Assembly (NCBI GenBank): GCA_910575255.1
Contig: CAJTEM010000024.1
Coordinates: 26,133 to 90,132 of the forward strand
Length of the DNA stretch: 64,000 bases
Source: Lachnospiraceae bacterium
Lineage (GTDB): Bacteria > Bacillota > Clostridia > Lachnospirales > Lachnospiraceae
Direction of reading: 5' to 3'
The notes beneath the pieces are model-generated. The model was given only the letters and a program-made list of their open reading frames with translations, did not search any database and was not told where the DNA came from. This document shows, one piece after another, positions 1 through 8,172 of the stretch; within the stretch, counting starts at the first letter, position 1, and every line of letters starts with the position of its first letter. Both the position numbers and the translations under genes were made by a program.

Positions 1-975
1 GAAGAATACGAGGTCAGTATCCTCAGAGTGACGCTTACGGTCATACCGTTAGAGAGCCTTGTTTCCGGGAAAATGGATACGGAGCAGGCGGAGATTTTTG
101 CCATGTACCGGGAAACAAACGGTCTGCTTCAGGAGTTCGCTTCACCGCTTGACCTTTACTGGTATTATTATGTGTCAAGCTATTACGGATACCGGAAGAA
201 CCCGGTCACAAGGAACGAGGAATTTCACCGGGGCGTGGATATAGCAGTCCCCACAGGAACAACCGTATATGCTGCCCATGACGGTACGGTGACAGCGGCG
301 GCATATGACAGCCACTACGGGAATTATGTGGTGATTGAAATTGACGGTTACACAACCAAGTATGCCCATATGGACAGCATCAGTGTGGGTGCGGGGCAGA
401 CAGTGGAAAAAGGGACGGTTATCGGCACTACGGGCAATACCGGGAGCAGCACAGGAAGCCATTTGCATATCGAATGTTTGTATGACGGGGAGTATTATAA
501 CCCGTTATTTTATTTTGATGTGGGCGAGGGTACGCTTTACGGGGAAACGCCGGGAGGTCTGCCGGGGAACGCCATACCGCCGGATGCCTACGATGACGCA
601 TCGGTGCAGGCTCTTATGGAGGAAGCCGCTAAATATTTAGGATTCCCGTATGTGTGGGGCGGTTCAAGCCCTTCCACAAGTTTTGACTGTTCCGGATTCG
701 TGTGTTGGGTATTTACCAACAGCGGGGTACATAACCTTCCACGAACTACCGCACAGGGGATTTATGACCAGTGTACGCCTGTTTCCGCATCGGACGCAAA
801 GGCGGGGGACATTATCTTTTTTACCGGGACTTACAATTCTGCCGGGGCGGTGAGCCATGTGGGGATTTACTGCGGCAATGGGACAATGATCCACTGCGGA
901 GATCCAATCAGTTACGCAAGCATCAACTCGTCCTACTGGCAGAGCCATTTTTATAGTTTTGGAAGATTGAATTAA
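1..975 (+). CDS. Bifunctional M23 / NlpC-P60 cell-wall peptidase of ICE (5' partial)
   Basis: The reading frame is open to the first base, so this is the 3' part of a longer gene; the GTG at 28 is only the first in-window start. An M23 (LytM-type) zinc endopeptidase domain is shown by the H...D motif in FHRGVDI near codon 76 and the HLHIE motif near nt 460. A NlpC/P60 domain follows, with its catalytic Cys in DCSGF (about nt 685) and His in SHVGIY (about nt 855). In this ICE family the full protein (CD1108-like) is membrane anchored and opens peptidoglycan for the conjugation channel. DUF4315 follows 9 nt downstream, so they are probably one operon. A truncated homologue lies at 36342-36926. 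Confidence 0.9.
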   Translation, partial: EEYEVSILRVTLTVIPLESLVSGKMDTEQAEIFAMYRETNGLLQEFASPLDLYWYYYVSSYYGYRKNPVTRNEEFHRGVDIAVPTGTTVYAAHDGTVTAAAYDSHYGNYVVIEIDGYTTKYAHMDSISVGAGQTVEKGTVIGTTGNTGSSTGSHLHIECLYDGEYYNPLFYFDVGEGTLYGETPGGLPGNAIPPDAYDDASVQALMEEAAKYLGFPYVWGGSSPSTSFDCSGFVCWVFTNSGVHNLPRTTAQGIYDQCTPVSASDAKAGDIIFFTGTYNSAGAVSHVGIYCGNGTMIHCGDPISYASINSSYWQSHFYSFGRLN

Positions 976-984
976 GGAGGATTT

Positions 985-1245
985 ATGACAAAGGAACGCA
1001 TTGAAAAGGAACTTTCCAAAGTGGATGCGCAGCTTGAATCCTTACAGGCAAAAAAGAAGGATTTGGAAGAACAGAAGCGCATGGCGGAAAGAGCCGAAAA
1101 AATGGATATTATCGAAAAGCATAAAATCTCGTCCGAGAAGCTGCAATTACTCATCAAATTCAGCGAGGACGAGATTTTGAAGTTATTGGAAGAAAAAGAA
1201 AACGCAAAGGAGATGGCAGGAAATGAAGAAAAAGTTATCAGTTAG
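985..1245 (+). CDS. DUF4315 family ICE protein
   Basis: This 86-residue, highly charged, Lys/Glu-rich protein is predicted to be largely coiled coil. Sequence style and position between the peptidase and the DUF4366 gene match the DUF4315 family, found almost only in Tn1549/CTn-like elements. Its function is unknown; a role in the transfer apparatus is inferred from position. An AAGGAGG ribosome site lies just upstream of the ATG. Its end overlaps the start of the next gene by 23 nt, which suggests translational coupling. Confidence 0.8.
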   Translation: MTKERIEKELSKVDAQLESLQAKKKDLEEQKRMAERAEKMDIIEKHKISSEKLQLLIKFSEDEILKLLEEKENAKEMAGNEEKVIS

Positions 1246-2911
1246 GGCGGCGGTGTCGCTGCTCTTGTCGGCATTATTGTTCTGTATGCCCGTAGGGGCG
1301 TTTATGGCGAACAGTGGGAATACGGTAGATGCCTATGCGGAGGGTGCGCTTACGGAGGAAAGCGGCGAAACGTCAGAGGAAGGCAGTACCGAAACGGAAA
1401 CAGAGGAAAGCACTGAAACCGAGGAAAATTCAGATAATGGGAAAGATGAAACCGGGGAAACAGAAACCGAGTCCGGCGAGAATAAAGGCAAAGCAGAATC
1501 CGGTGGCAGTGGGGAAGAAACGGAAGGCGGGACAGTATCCGGGAATGAAGTCCCGGAGCCGGAATGTACTTGTAAGGAAAAATGCACACAGTATTCCGCT
1601 GATAAAGATTGTGAGGTCTGCAAGGGGGATTACACCTTATGCGAATATGTGAACCCGAATGTAAAAATCACAATCTCCACTCCGTCCGGCTGGCACAATG
1701 ACACCACGAAGGTACATATCTCCGTTGAGGACGTGGCACATTCCGGCAACTTCTCCATAAAGACGGTGCAGGCGAAAGTGGCGCAGAATGGGAGCTGGAC
1801 GGACATCACAGAGGATATGTATGTGGAGATTTCAGAGAATACCACCGTCTATGTGCTTGTGACAGACCAGAAGGGCAAGACCTATGAGAAAAACCGCTAT
1901 ATCAAGTGCTTTGACTTCACGAAGCCTACCTTAAACGCTGCGGTCAGTGACGGATTATTAAGCGTACAGGCGCATGATACGGATTCCGGCATCAAGGCGG
2001 TATATGTGAACGGGTATGAGTTTAAGGAGCTTACCAATGGCGTGTTGAATATCCGCCTGCAGCAGTTTGACGCAGGCTACCAGTATTTTACCATTTCCGC
2101 AATGGACAATGCCGGGAATATGTCAGAGGTTTATAAAACCGCCAATCCTTATTACACCGATCCGGAAAAAACGGACGGGAATGAGAAGAACCCGGCAGAG
2201 CAGCTCCCGGTGAGCGCACAGGCAACCAAGCCTTCCTCCGCTACCGCACAGGTGACGGAGCATACCAAGACGGACAGTGACGGGAACACCGTTTCCGAAA
2301 ACAGCCTTGCAGAGCAGAAAAAGCAGGCAATGGCGGAAGCGGCGGAATCGGAGAAGAAAGAGGAATCCGGGGAAAAGGAGAAAAGCGAAACGGGAAAGGA
2401 ATTTTATACAATCCAGACCGCATCGGAAAAAGTGTTCTACCTGATCATTGACCGGGACGGGGAGGAAGAAGTGGTTTATTTCCTGACGGAAGTTACGGAA
2501 AATGACCTGCTGAACGTGACAGCGGACAACAGCGATACCTTGCCGCAAAATTCCGCCGCACTGGAATCCGCAATCCCGGTGACGGAGGGCGCACTTCCCA
2601 ACAATAACGGGGAACAGGAAACGGAAGAAGAACCTGTGGAAGAAGCGGCAGAGGACGGGGAGGAAAACACCGAAGAACCCGAACCGGAGCCGGAGAAAAC
2701 AGGGGAAAACCCGGCGGCAACCTATATCATTCTTGGGATTGTTGCAGTTGCAGCGATTGGCGGCGGCTATTATTTCAAGGTAGCCAAGAAAAAGAAAGAG
2801 GAATTTCTTGACGAGGACGATGATGAGGAGGACGAGGAAGAAGAATACGATGATGACGAGGAAAACGAGGATGCAGAGGATAATTTTTTTGAGGATGACA
2901 GGGAGGATTAA
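1223..2911 (+). CDS. DUF4366 / CD1107-family surface protein of ICE
   Basis: The 562-residue protein has an N-terminal signal peptide (KKKLSVRAAVSLLLSALLF, residues 2-20 and onward) and a long acidic Glu/Thr/Gly-rich linker. A Cys cluster lies near residues 114-140 and an Ig-like central region at about 140-310. A second acidic low-complexity stretch precedes one transmembrane helix near residues 497-520, and the tail is Asp/Glu-rich and cytoplasmic. This layout matches the CD1107 (DUF4366) proteins of clostridial ICEs, which are thought to be part of the cell-surface transfer apparatus. The exact role is unknown. The start overlaps the DUF4315 gene and is preceded by a GGAG site inside that gene. 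Confidence 0.85.
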   Translation: MKKKLSVRAAVSLLLSALLFCMPVGAFMANSGNTVDAYAEGALTEESGETSEEGSTETETEESTETEENSDNGKDETGETETESGENKGKAESGGSGEETEGGTVSGNEVPEPECTCKEKCTQYSADKDCEVCKGDYTLCEYVNPNVKITISTPSGWHNDTTKVHISVEDVAHSGNFSIKTVQAKVAQNGSWTDITEDMYVEISENTTVYVLVTDQKGKTYEKNRYIKCFDFTKPTLNAAVSDGLLSVQAHDTDSGIKAVYVNGYEFKELTNGVLNIRLQQFDAGYQYFTISAMDNAGNMSEVYKTANPYYTDPEKTDGNEKNPAEQLPVSAQATKPSSATAQVTEHTKTDSDGNTVSENSLAEQKKQAMAEAAESEKKEESGEKEKSETGKEFYTIQTASEKVFYLIIDRDGEEEVVYFLTEVTENDLLNVTADNSDTLPQNSAALESAIPVTEGALPNNNGEQETEEEPVEEAAEDGEENTEEPEPEPEKTGENPAATYIILGIVAVAAIGGGYYFKVAKKKKEEFLDEDDDEEDEEEEYDDDEENEDAEDNFFEDDRED

Positions 2912-2919
2912 CTGGCAGA

Positions 2920-3486
2920 ATGCGAGAGAAGAAATATTCAGTTATTCTGGCTGATCCCCCTTGGCATTATAAAGTGTATTCCAAAAAGGGTGCGGGAAGA
3001 AGTGCGGAGAGCCATTATCCAACTATGGAGATAGAAGATATTAAGGCGCTTCCGGTATCTGGCATTGCAGACAGGGATTGTGCTTTATTTTTATGGGTAA
3101 CATTCCCCTGTCTTTTGGAAGGACTGGAAGTGATAAGGGCATGGGGATTTACTTACAAGACAGTGGCATTTGTTTGGGTAAAACAGAATAAAAAGAGTGA
3201 ATCGCTATTTTGGGGCATGGGTTACTGGACACGAAGCAACGTGGAACTTTGTATTTTGGCAACAAAAGGTAGACCGAAGCGTGTTAATGCGGGGGTGCAT
3301 CAGGTGGTGGTATCCCATATCGAGGAACACAGCAGGAAACCAATAGAAGTACATCACAGAATTAACAGGCTTATGGGCAACGTGCCAAAGATAGAGCTTT
3401 TTGCCCGGAGAAAGGCAGACGGATTTGATGTTTGGGGGAACGAAGTAGAATGTGACATTGAACTGACAGGAGGAAAAGAGGAATGA
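2920..3486 (+). CDS. MT-A70 family adenine-N6 DNA methyltransferase
   Basis: The 188-residue protein carries the catalytic DPPW motif (ADPPWHY, residues 11-17) of the MT-A70 class. Other class features are SHYPTM, the LFLWVT strand and the C-terminal EHSRKPIE and KIELFARR motifs. Single-domain enzymes of this type methylate adenine at N6 in DNA. No restriction endonuclease is adjacent, so it is probably an orphan methylase that may protect the incoming ICE from host restriction; that role is inferred. Its stop overlaps the topB start in an ATGA, so the two are translationally coupled. Confidence 0.88.
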   Translation: MREKKYSVILADPPWHYKVYSKKGAGRSAESHYPTMEIEDIKALPVSGIADRDCALFLWVTFPCLLEGLEVIRAWGFTYKTVAFVWVKQNKKSESLFWGMGYWTRSNVELCILATKGRPKRVNAGVHQVVVSHIEEHSRKPIEVHHRINRLMGNVPKIELFARRKADGFDVWGNEVECDIELTGGKEE

Positions 3487-5603
3487 AGTTAGTAATAACG
3501 GAAAAACCGAGCGTCGCAAGGAACATTGCAGCGGTAATAGGTGCAAATGAAAACAAAGACGGATATATGGAAGGGAACGGCTATGTTGTGAGCTGGTGTG
3601 TGGGGCATCTGGTGGAGCTGGCACAGCCGGAAAGCTACGGGGAGCAGTGGAAGAAATGGACGTATGAGAGCCTGCCCGTCAAGCCGGAAACATGGCAGTA
3701 TGAGGTGAAGCCGGACACAAAAGCGCAGTATGACGTGCTTTTTAAATTGATGCATAGGGAGGACGTTTCGGCTACAATCTGCGCTACTGATGCCGGACGG
3801 GAGGGAGAGCTTATCTTCCGCCTTGTGTATGAAATGGCAGGCTGTGACAAGCCGATCAAACGCCTGTGGATTTCCTCAATGGAGGAAAGCGCCATTCGTG
3901 AGGGGTTTGAGAATTTACAGCCGGGGAGCGATTATGAAAACCTGTACCATTCCGCACTGTGCAGGCAGGAAGCGGACTGGCTTGTGGGCATCAACGGTAC
4001 AAGGCTGTTTACGGTTTTATATGGCGGAAAGGTTTTAAAGGTGGGGCGGGTGCAGACACCCACCCTTGCGATGTTAGTAGACCGGGAAGCAAAGATTATG
4101 AATTTCCAGAAGGAAAAATATTACATGGCGCATATCCTGATGGATGGGACGGATGCCGCCACCGGGCGCATTGACGATAAGGCAAAAGCGGATGAGATTG
4201 CGGGGACTTGCCAAAACGGGCAGGCTCTCACCACGTCCGTTGTGAAAGAGGAAAAAGCGGTCATGCCGCCGAAGCTCTATGACCTCACCACGCTCCAGAG
4301 GGATGCGAACCGCTTGTTTGGATTTACCGCAAAGCAGACTTTGGAGTACACACAGAGTTTATATGAGAAAAAGTTAGCCACATATCCGAGGACGGACAGC
4401 CAGTTCTTATCCGATGACATGGGGAATACCGCAGAGGGCGTGATTGAAGCGGTATTCAGTTCCCTGATGTTTGAGGAAAACAGGGCTTCCAGACCGGACA
4501 TAAAGCGGATTCTGAACAGTAAAAAGGTAACAGACCACCACGCCATTATCCCCACAATGGAGATAGCGAAAGCTGACCTTGCGGCACTGCCGGAAACGGA
4601 GCGTAAAATCCTGTCTTTGGTTGCGAACCGCCTGTTATGCGCCACCGGGGAAAAACATCTGTATGAAACAGTCAAAGCGGAGTTTTCCTGTAATGGACAT
4701 ACTTTTGCGGTTTCCGGGAAGTCAGTCACGCATAACGGGTGGAAGTCCTTTGAGGATGCCTTTAAGCGTTTCTTTAAAATCGCCGGGAATCAGGAGGAAG
4801 AAAAAGAGGAAAAGAAGCTGCCGGAACTGTCGGAGGGACAGGCATTTGACGGTGTGCAGACGAAAGTCAGCGAGCATTTCACTTCCCCGCCGAAACACTT
4901 TACGGAAGATTTATTATTATCGGCAATGGAACGTGCCGGGGCGGAAGATATGGGCGATGACGTGGAGAGGAAAGGCTTGGGTACGCCTGCGACAAGGGCG
5001 GACATCATTGAGAGGTTAGTCAGGGACGGGTTCGTGAAGCGTGAGAAGAAGCAGATCATACCAACAGAGGACGGAATGAAGCTGATTACAGTGCTGCCGG
5101 ACGTGGTGAAGTCCCCGAAACTTACCGCCGATTGGGAAAATGCCCTGACACTGGTAGCGAAAGGGGAGCTTCCTATGGAGGATTTCATGGAGGACATTGA
5201 AAACATGGTGTCAGGGCTGATACACACTTACCATGAGGTCAGTGACGAGCAGAAAAAGATGTTCGCACAGGAGCAGGCGGCTCTTGGGGTATGCCCGAAC
5301 TGCGGCGGTCAGGTGGTAAAGGGAAAATTCGGCGCTTACTGCGTGAAGAAATGCGGTATGAACGTGAGCCGGGTAATGGGAGCTGTCCTTACCGAAGCAC
5401 AGGTGAAGGATATACTTGCCGGAAAGAAAATCCTGTTAAAAGGGTTAAAGAGCAAGGCGGGCAAGCCCTATGATGCCTATATCATTCCGAGTGGGACGGA
5501 AGAATACCGTTACACCAAAGACGGGGCAGAAAAAAGCGGGGTACAGTTTAAGTTTGTCATGGAGTTTCCGAAAAAGAAATCTTCTGGCGGGAAGAAAAAA
5601 TAG
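3483..5603 (+). CDS. topB: DNA topoisomerase III of ICE
   Basis: This 706-residue type IA topoisomerase has a TOPRIM domain with E7 in TEKPSVARN and the DAGREGE motif near residue 100. The catalytic tyrosine lies in TYPRTDSQF (about residue 301). The C-terminal region carries a Cys-containing ribbon (CPNCGG...YCVKKCGM). Such topB copies are standard in Tn1549/CTn-like ICEs and probably relax or decatenate DNA during element replication and transfer. The ATG overlaps the previous gene's stop and is preceded by AGGAGG-rich sequence. Length is normal and no damage is seen. Confidence 0.95.
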   Translation: MKLVITEKPSVARNIAAVIGANENKDGYMEGNGYVVSWCVGHLVELAQPESYGEQWKKWTYESLPVKPETWQYEVKPDTKAQYDVLFKLMHREDVSATICATDAGREGELIFRLVYEMAGCDKPIKRLWISSMEESAIREGFENLQPGSDYENLYHSALCRQEADWLVGINGTRLFTVLYGGKVLKVGRVQTPTLAMLVDREAKIMNFQKEKYYMAHILMDGTDAATGRIDDKAKADEIAGTCQNGQALTTSVVKEEKAVMPPKLYDLTTLQRDANRLFGFTAKQTLEYTQSLYEKKLATYPRTDSQFLSDDMGNTAEGVIEAVFSSLMFEENRASRPDIKRILNSKKVTDHHAIIPTMEIAKADLAALPETERKILSLVANRLLCATGEKHLYETVKAEFSCNGHTFAVSGKSVTHNGWKSFEDAFKRFFKIAGNQEEEKEEKKLPELSEGQAFDGVQTKVSEHFTSPPKHFTEDLLLSAMERAGAEDMGDDVERKGLGTPATRADIIERLVRDGFVKREKKQIIPTEDGMKLITVLPDVVKSPKLTADWENALTLVAKGELPMEDFMEDIENMVSGLIHTYHEVSDEQKKMFAQEQAALGVCPNCGGQVVKGKFGAYCVKKCGMNVSRVMGAVLTEAQVKDILAGKKILLKGLKSKAGKPYDAYIIPSGTEEYRYTKDGAEKSGVQFKFVMEFPKKKSSGGKKK

Positions 5604-5618
5604 TAGGGAGGAAGAAAG

Positions 5619-5954
5619 ATGTTTACAACCGGGGATAAGTTATTAAACGTGATGAAAGAGGAAGAAATTGGCATTATGGAGCTTTCCAGAATGTCGGGAG
5701 TGCCGGAGAGGACAATCATGGATATTCTGGCGGGTATCAGAGAGCCGGAGCTTGGTGTGGTATGCAGGATTGCGGACGGGCTTGGTATCTGTGTCCATGA
5801 ACTTCGTGCCGATGAGGAGTTTTATACGGTATCCGTACAGAAAGATACCCTTGCAAAGCTGATTGTAGTCAGCGAGATTAACGGAGTGGAGCTGGAGGAA
5901 CTGATACATACCATCATAGAAAAAGGAATTGAAGAAGAGGGATTCTATAAGTAA
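5619..5954 (+). CDS. Small XRE-type HTH protein
   Basis: This 111-residue protein carries a helix-turn-helix in its first 65 residues (GIMELSRMSGVPERTIMDIL, then REPELGVVCRIADGLG), as in Cro/C1-type regulators. The last 40 residues (LIVVSEINGVELEELIHTIIEKG) resemble a short helical oligomerisation tail. It begins 15 nt after topB with its own AGGAGG site and has ICE-like base composition, so it belongs to the ICE rather than the AT-rich cassette that follows. Its targets are unknown. Confidence 0.7.
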   Translation: MFTTGDKLLNVMKEEEIGIMELSRMSGVPERTIMDILAGIREPELGVVCRIADGLGICVHELRADEEFYTVSVQKDTLAKLIVVSEINGVELEELIHTIIEKGIEEEGFYK

Positions 5955-5962
5955 TAAAAAAT

Positions 5963-5991
5963 ATGCTGCAGGGAATAGAATTCTCTGCAGC
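5963..5991. repeat. Perfect hairpin before the AT-rich defence cassette
   Basis: TGCTGCAG and CTGCAGCA arms surround a short A/T loop centred on GAATAGAATTC. There is no U-run after it, so it is either a weak terminator or a scar at the cassette boundary. The base composition changes sharply to AT-rich immediately after this point. Confidence 0.5.
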
Positions 5992-6016
5992 AAGGAGTGA
6001 AAAGGAGTTGCTAATG

Positions 6017-6045
6017 TTGTGTTGAAGTAAATTAAATGTTATAAT
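6017..6045 (+). promoter_or_regulatory. Sigma-A-type promoter of the Gabija-like cassette
   Basis: The -35 box TTGTGT (6017-6022) and -10 box TATAAT (6040-6045) are separated by exactly 17 nt. They lie about 40 nt upstream of the chosen GajA start. This gives the cassette its own promoter, separate from the ICE operon. Confidence 0.6.
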
Positions 6046-6087
6046 TATTTTGCTGATAATTCAATATTTATGATATGGGGTGCGAAT

Positions 6088-8172
6088 ATGAAGTTGACAA
6101 AATTAAAGGTGTTTAATTATCGTTCTTTTGGGAATGAAGAACAAATAGTGCCAATTAACGAATTGACAACTTTTATTGGAAGTAATAGTACAGGAAAAAC
6201 AGCGGCGTTATGTGCGTTAAACTGTATTTTCTCAACAAATTCTAATGACAGAGTTTTACAACGAAGCGATTTTCATTTACCAAAGGATACGAAACCAGAT
6301 GAATTAGAAAAACAGGAATTATACATAGAAGCAATATTTACATTTGAAGAATTAAAAGAAGACGGGAAAAAGGGAAAATATTCAATTCCACCATTTTTTC
6401 AAAGTATGGTTGTAGGTGGAGAGGGAGAGGTTCCGTATTTAAGAATCCGTCTTGAAGCTACATGGGAGAAAAGTAATAATGTGGATGGTTCTATTGAAAG
6501 TAGAGTAATGTATATTACTTGCCCAGAGGGAGCAGAAGTAAAGGATGAACATAAACCAACAGCAAATCGGAGGGAACTGGATTGTATTCGTGTGATTTAT
6601 GTTCCAGCTGTTCGTGATCCATCTAGGCAATTAAAGAATGTATCTGGTACTATGATGCATCAGATTATGAGTTCTATTAATTGGAGTGATGAAATTAAAA
6701 ACAATGTCGAAGGTAAAATCAGAGAGTTGAACGAAGAGTTTAAACATGAAAAAGGGGTTTCAATATTGGATTCTGCTATCCATACACAGTGGCAGACGTA
6801 TGATTCTGATTATAGGTATTCTAATGCTCAATTGAGATTTAATAGTACAGATATAGAGTCCTCGATAAAGAAATCAGAAGTTGTTTTTTTACCTACAGTA
6901 ACAGGGAAAGAATATACAATTGATGAAATGGGAGATGGATTACGTTCATTATTTTATATTTCTATGGTAGATAGTATTCTTGATGTAGAAGTGAAAATTC
7001 AAGAAGAATTAGAAACGAATCCTGAAAATACATCTTTTACAAGTACTCCCCCAGTATTAACAATAATAGCACTAGAAGAACCGGAAAATCATATTGCACC
7101 ACATTTAATGGGTAAGTTGATAAAGAATCTGATTAATATTGCAAAAAAAACGAATGCACAAACTATTATGACATCTCATGCACCAGCAATTATTAAGAGA
7201 ATTAATCCTGAAAATTTGAGATACTTTCGTATGAATGCGGAATTTTTTAATACAGAAGTTCGAAGCATTACTCTTCCAGATAAAGAGAAATTGTCAGACC
7301 AATATAAGTATATAAAGGAAGCTGTAAAGGCATATCCAGAATTATATTTTGCAAAATTAGTTATTTTGGGCGAAGGAGACAGTGAAGAAATAATTTTACC
7401 TAAATTTATTGAAGCATATGGAAATAATATTGACTCAAGTGGAATATCGGTTGTACCACTTGGTGGTAGGCATGTAAATCATTTTTGGAGACTCTTAATG
7501 GATCTTAAAATTCCACATATTACTTTATTAGATTTAGATCGCGAACGTGATGGTGGAGGATGGGGACGTATAAAATATGCGATTGAACAATTGATTAAAA
7601 ATGGTGTTCCGAAAAGTGAATTATTACAAATAAAAGGCGGATTAATGTCAGATGAACAATTTTCTCAAATGGATTCATGGGATGTTACAGATACTAAGAC
7701 GATGCAAAGTTGGATAGATATGCTCGAAAATCATAATGTTTTTTATTCAACACCGCTAGATATTGATTTTCTTATGCTTGAAAATTTAGGTGAAAATTAT
7801 ATTTTGCTTTTGGATAAAAATGAGGGACCAAGAATAGAAATCGAAAGAGATGGAGTAAAAACGAGAGTTAACATTCAAGATATTGATGAAGGGATGTTTA
7901 CAGATGAATTACAAATGAGAATTAGTAAAGATGTCAGTAATACATTAAAGGAATGTGGTGGTGATGGAAAAACATATACTGAGGAACAAAAGAAATGGAT
8001 GATGTGGTATAATTATTTTTTCCTTAATAGAGGAAAACCATCTACACATATTGCTGTCTTATCACAGATGTCAGACGAGGATTTTAGAATGAACACTCCT
8101 TCTATTATTCAAAGAATCATCAAACGTATAGAAGAACTATTAGGAAAAGAGGAAGTGAAGATTACGCAATGA
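6088..8172 (+). CDS. gajA: OLD-family ATPase-TOPRIM nuclease (Gabija GajA-like)
   Basis: The start is ATG 6088 (694 aa), chosen over the ATG at 6070 because GGGGTG sits 5 nt before it. The N-terminus is an ABC/SMC-type ATPase with Walker A GSNSTGKT (residues 31-38) after the FNYRSF motif. Walker B is IIALEEPENH (about residue 328) and an H-loop TSHAPAII follows. A TOPRIM nuclease domain has the glutamate in LGEGDSEE (about 427) and the DLDRERD motif (about 480). This is the class 2 OLD architecture; next to a UvrD-like helicase it defines Gabija, where GajA nicks DNA when nucleotides are depleted during phage infection. It is longer than the usual GajA (about 580 aa), with extra C-terminal sequence. 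Codon and base use are much more AT-rich than in the flanking ICE genes. Confidence 0.85.
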   Translation: MKLTKLKVFNYRSFGNEEQIVPINELTTFIGSNSTGKTAALCALNCIFSTNSNDRVLQRSDFHLPKDTKPDELEKQELYIEAIFTFEELKEDGKKGKYSIPPFFQSMVVGGEGEVPYLRIRLEATWEKSNNVDGSIESRVMYITCPEGAEVKDEHKPTANRRELDCIRVIYVPAVRDPSRQLKNVSGTMMHQIMSSINWSDEIKNNVEGKIRELNEEFKHEKGVSILDSAIHTQWQTYDSDYRYSNAQLRFNSTDIESSIKKSEVVFLPTVTGKEYTIDEMGDGLRSLFYISMVDSILDVEVKIQEELETNPENTSFTSTPPVLTIIALEEPENHIAPHLMGKLIKNLINIAKKTNAQTIMTSHAPAIIKRINPENLRYFRMNAEFFNTEVRSITLPDKEKLSDQYKYIKEAVKAYPELYFAKLVILGEGDSEEIILPKFIEAYGNNIDSSGISVVPLGGRHVNHFWRLLMDLKIPHITLLDLDRERDGGGWGRIKYAIEQLIKNGVPKSELLQIKGGLMSDEQFSQMDSWDVTDTKTMQSWIDMLENHNVFYSTPLDIDFLMLENLGENYILLLDKNEGPRIEIERDGVKTRVNIQDIDEGMFTDELQMRISKDVSNTLKECGGDGKTYTEEQKKWMMWYNYFFLNRGKPSTHIAVLSQMSDEDFRMNTPSIIQRIIKRIEELLGKEEVKITQ

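Noticed and set aside
1333..1623. Long minus-strand ORFs opposite the DUF4366 gene
   Set aside because: They are Ser/Pro-rich mirror frames of the acidic low-complexity plus-strand gene, without ribosome sites or family resemblance.
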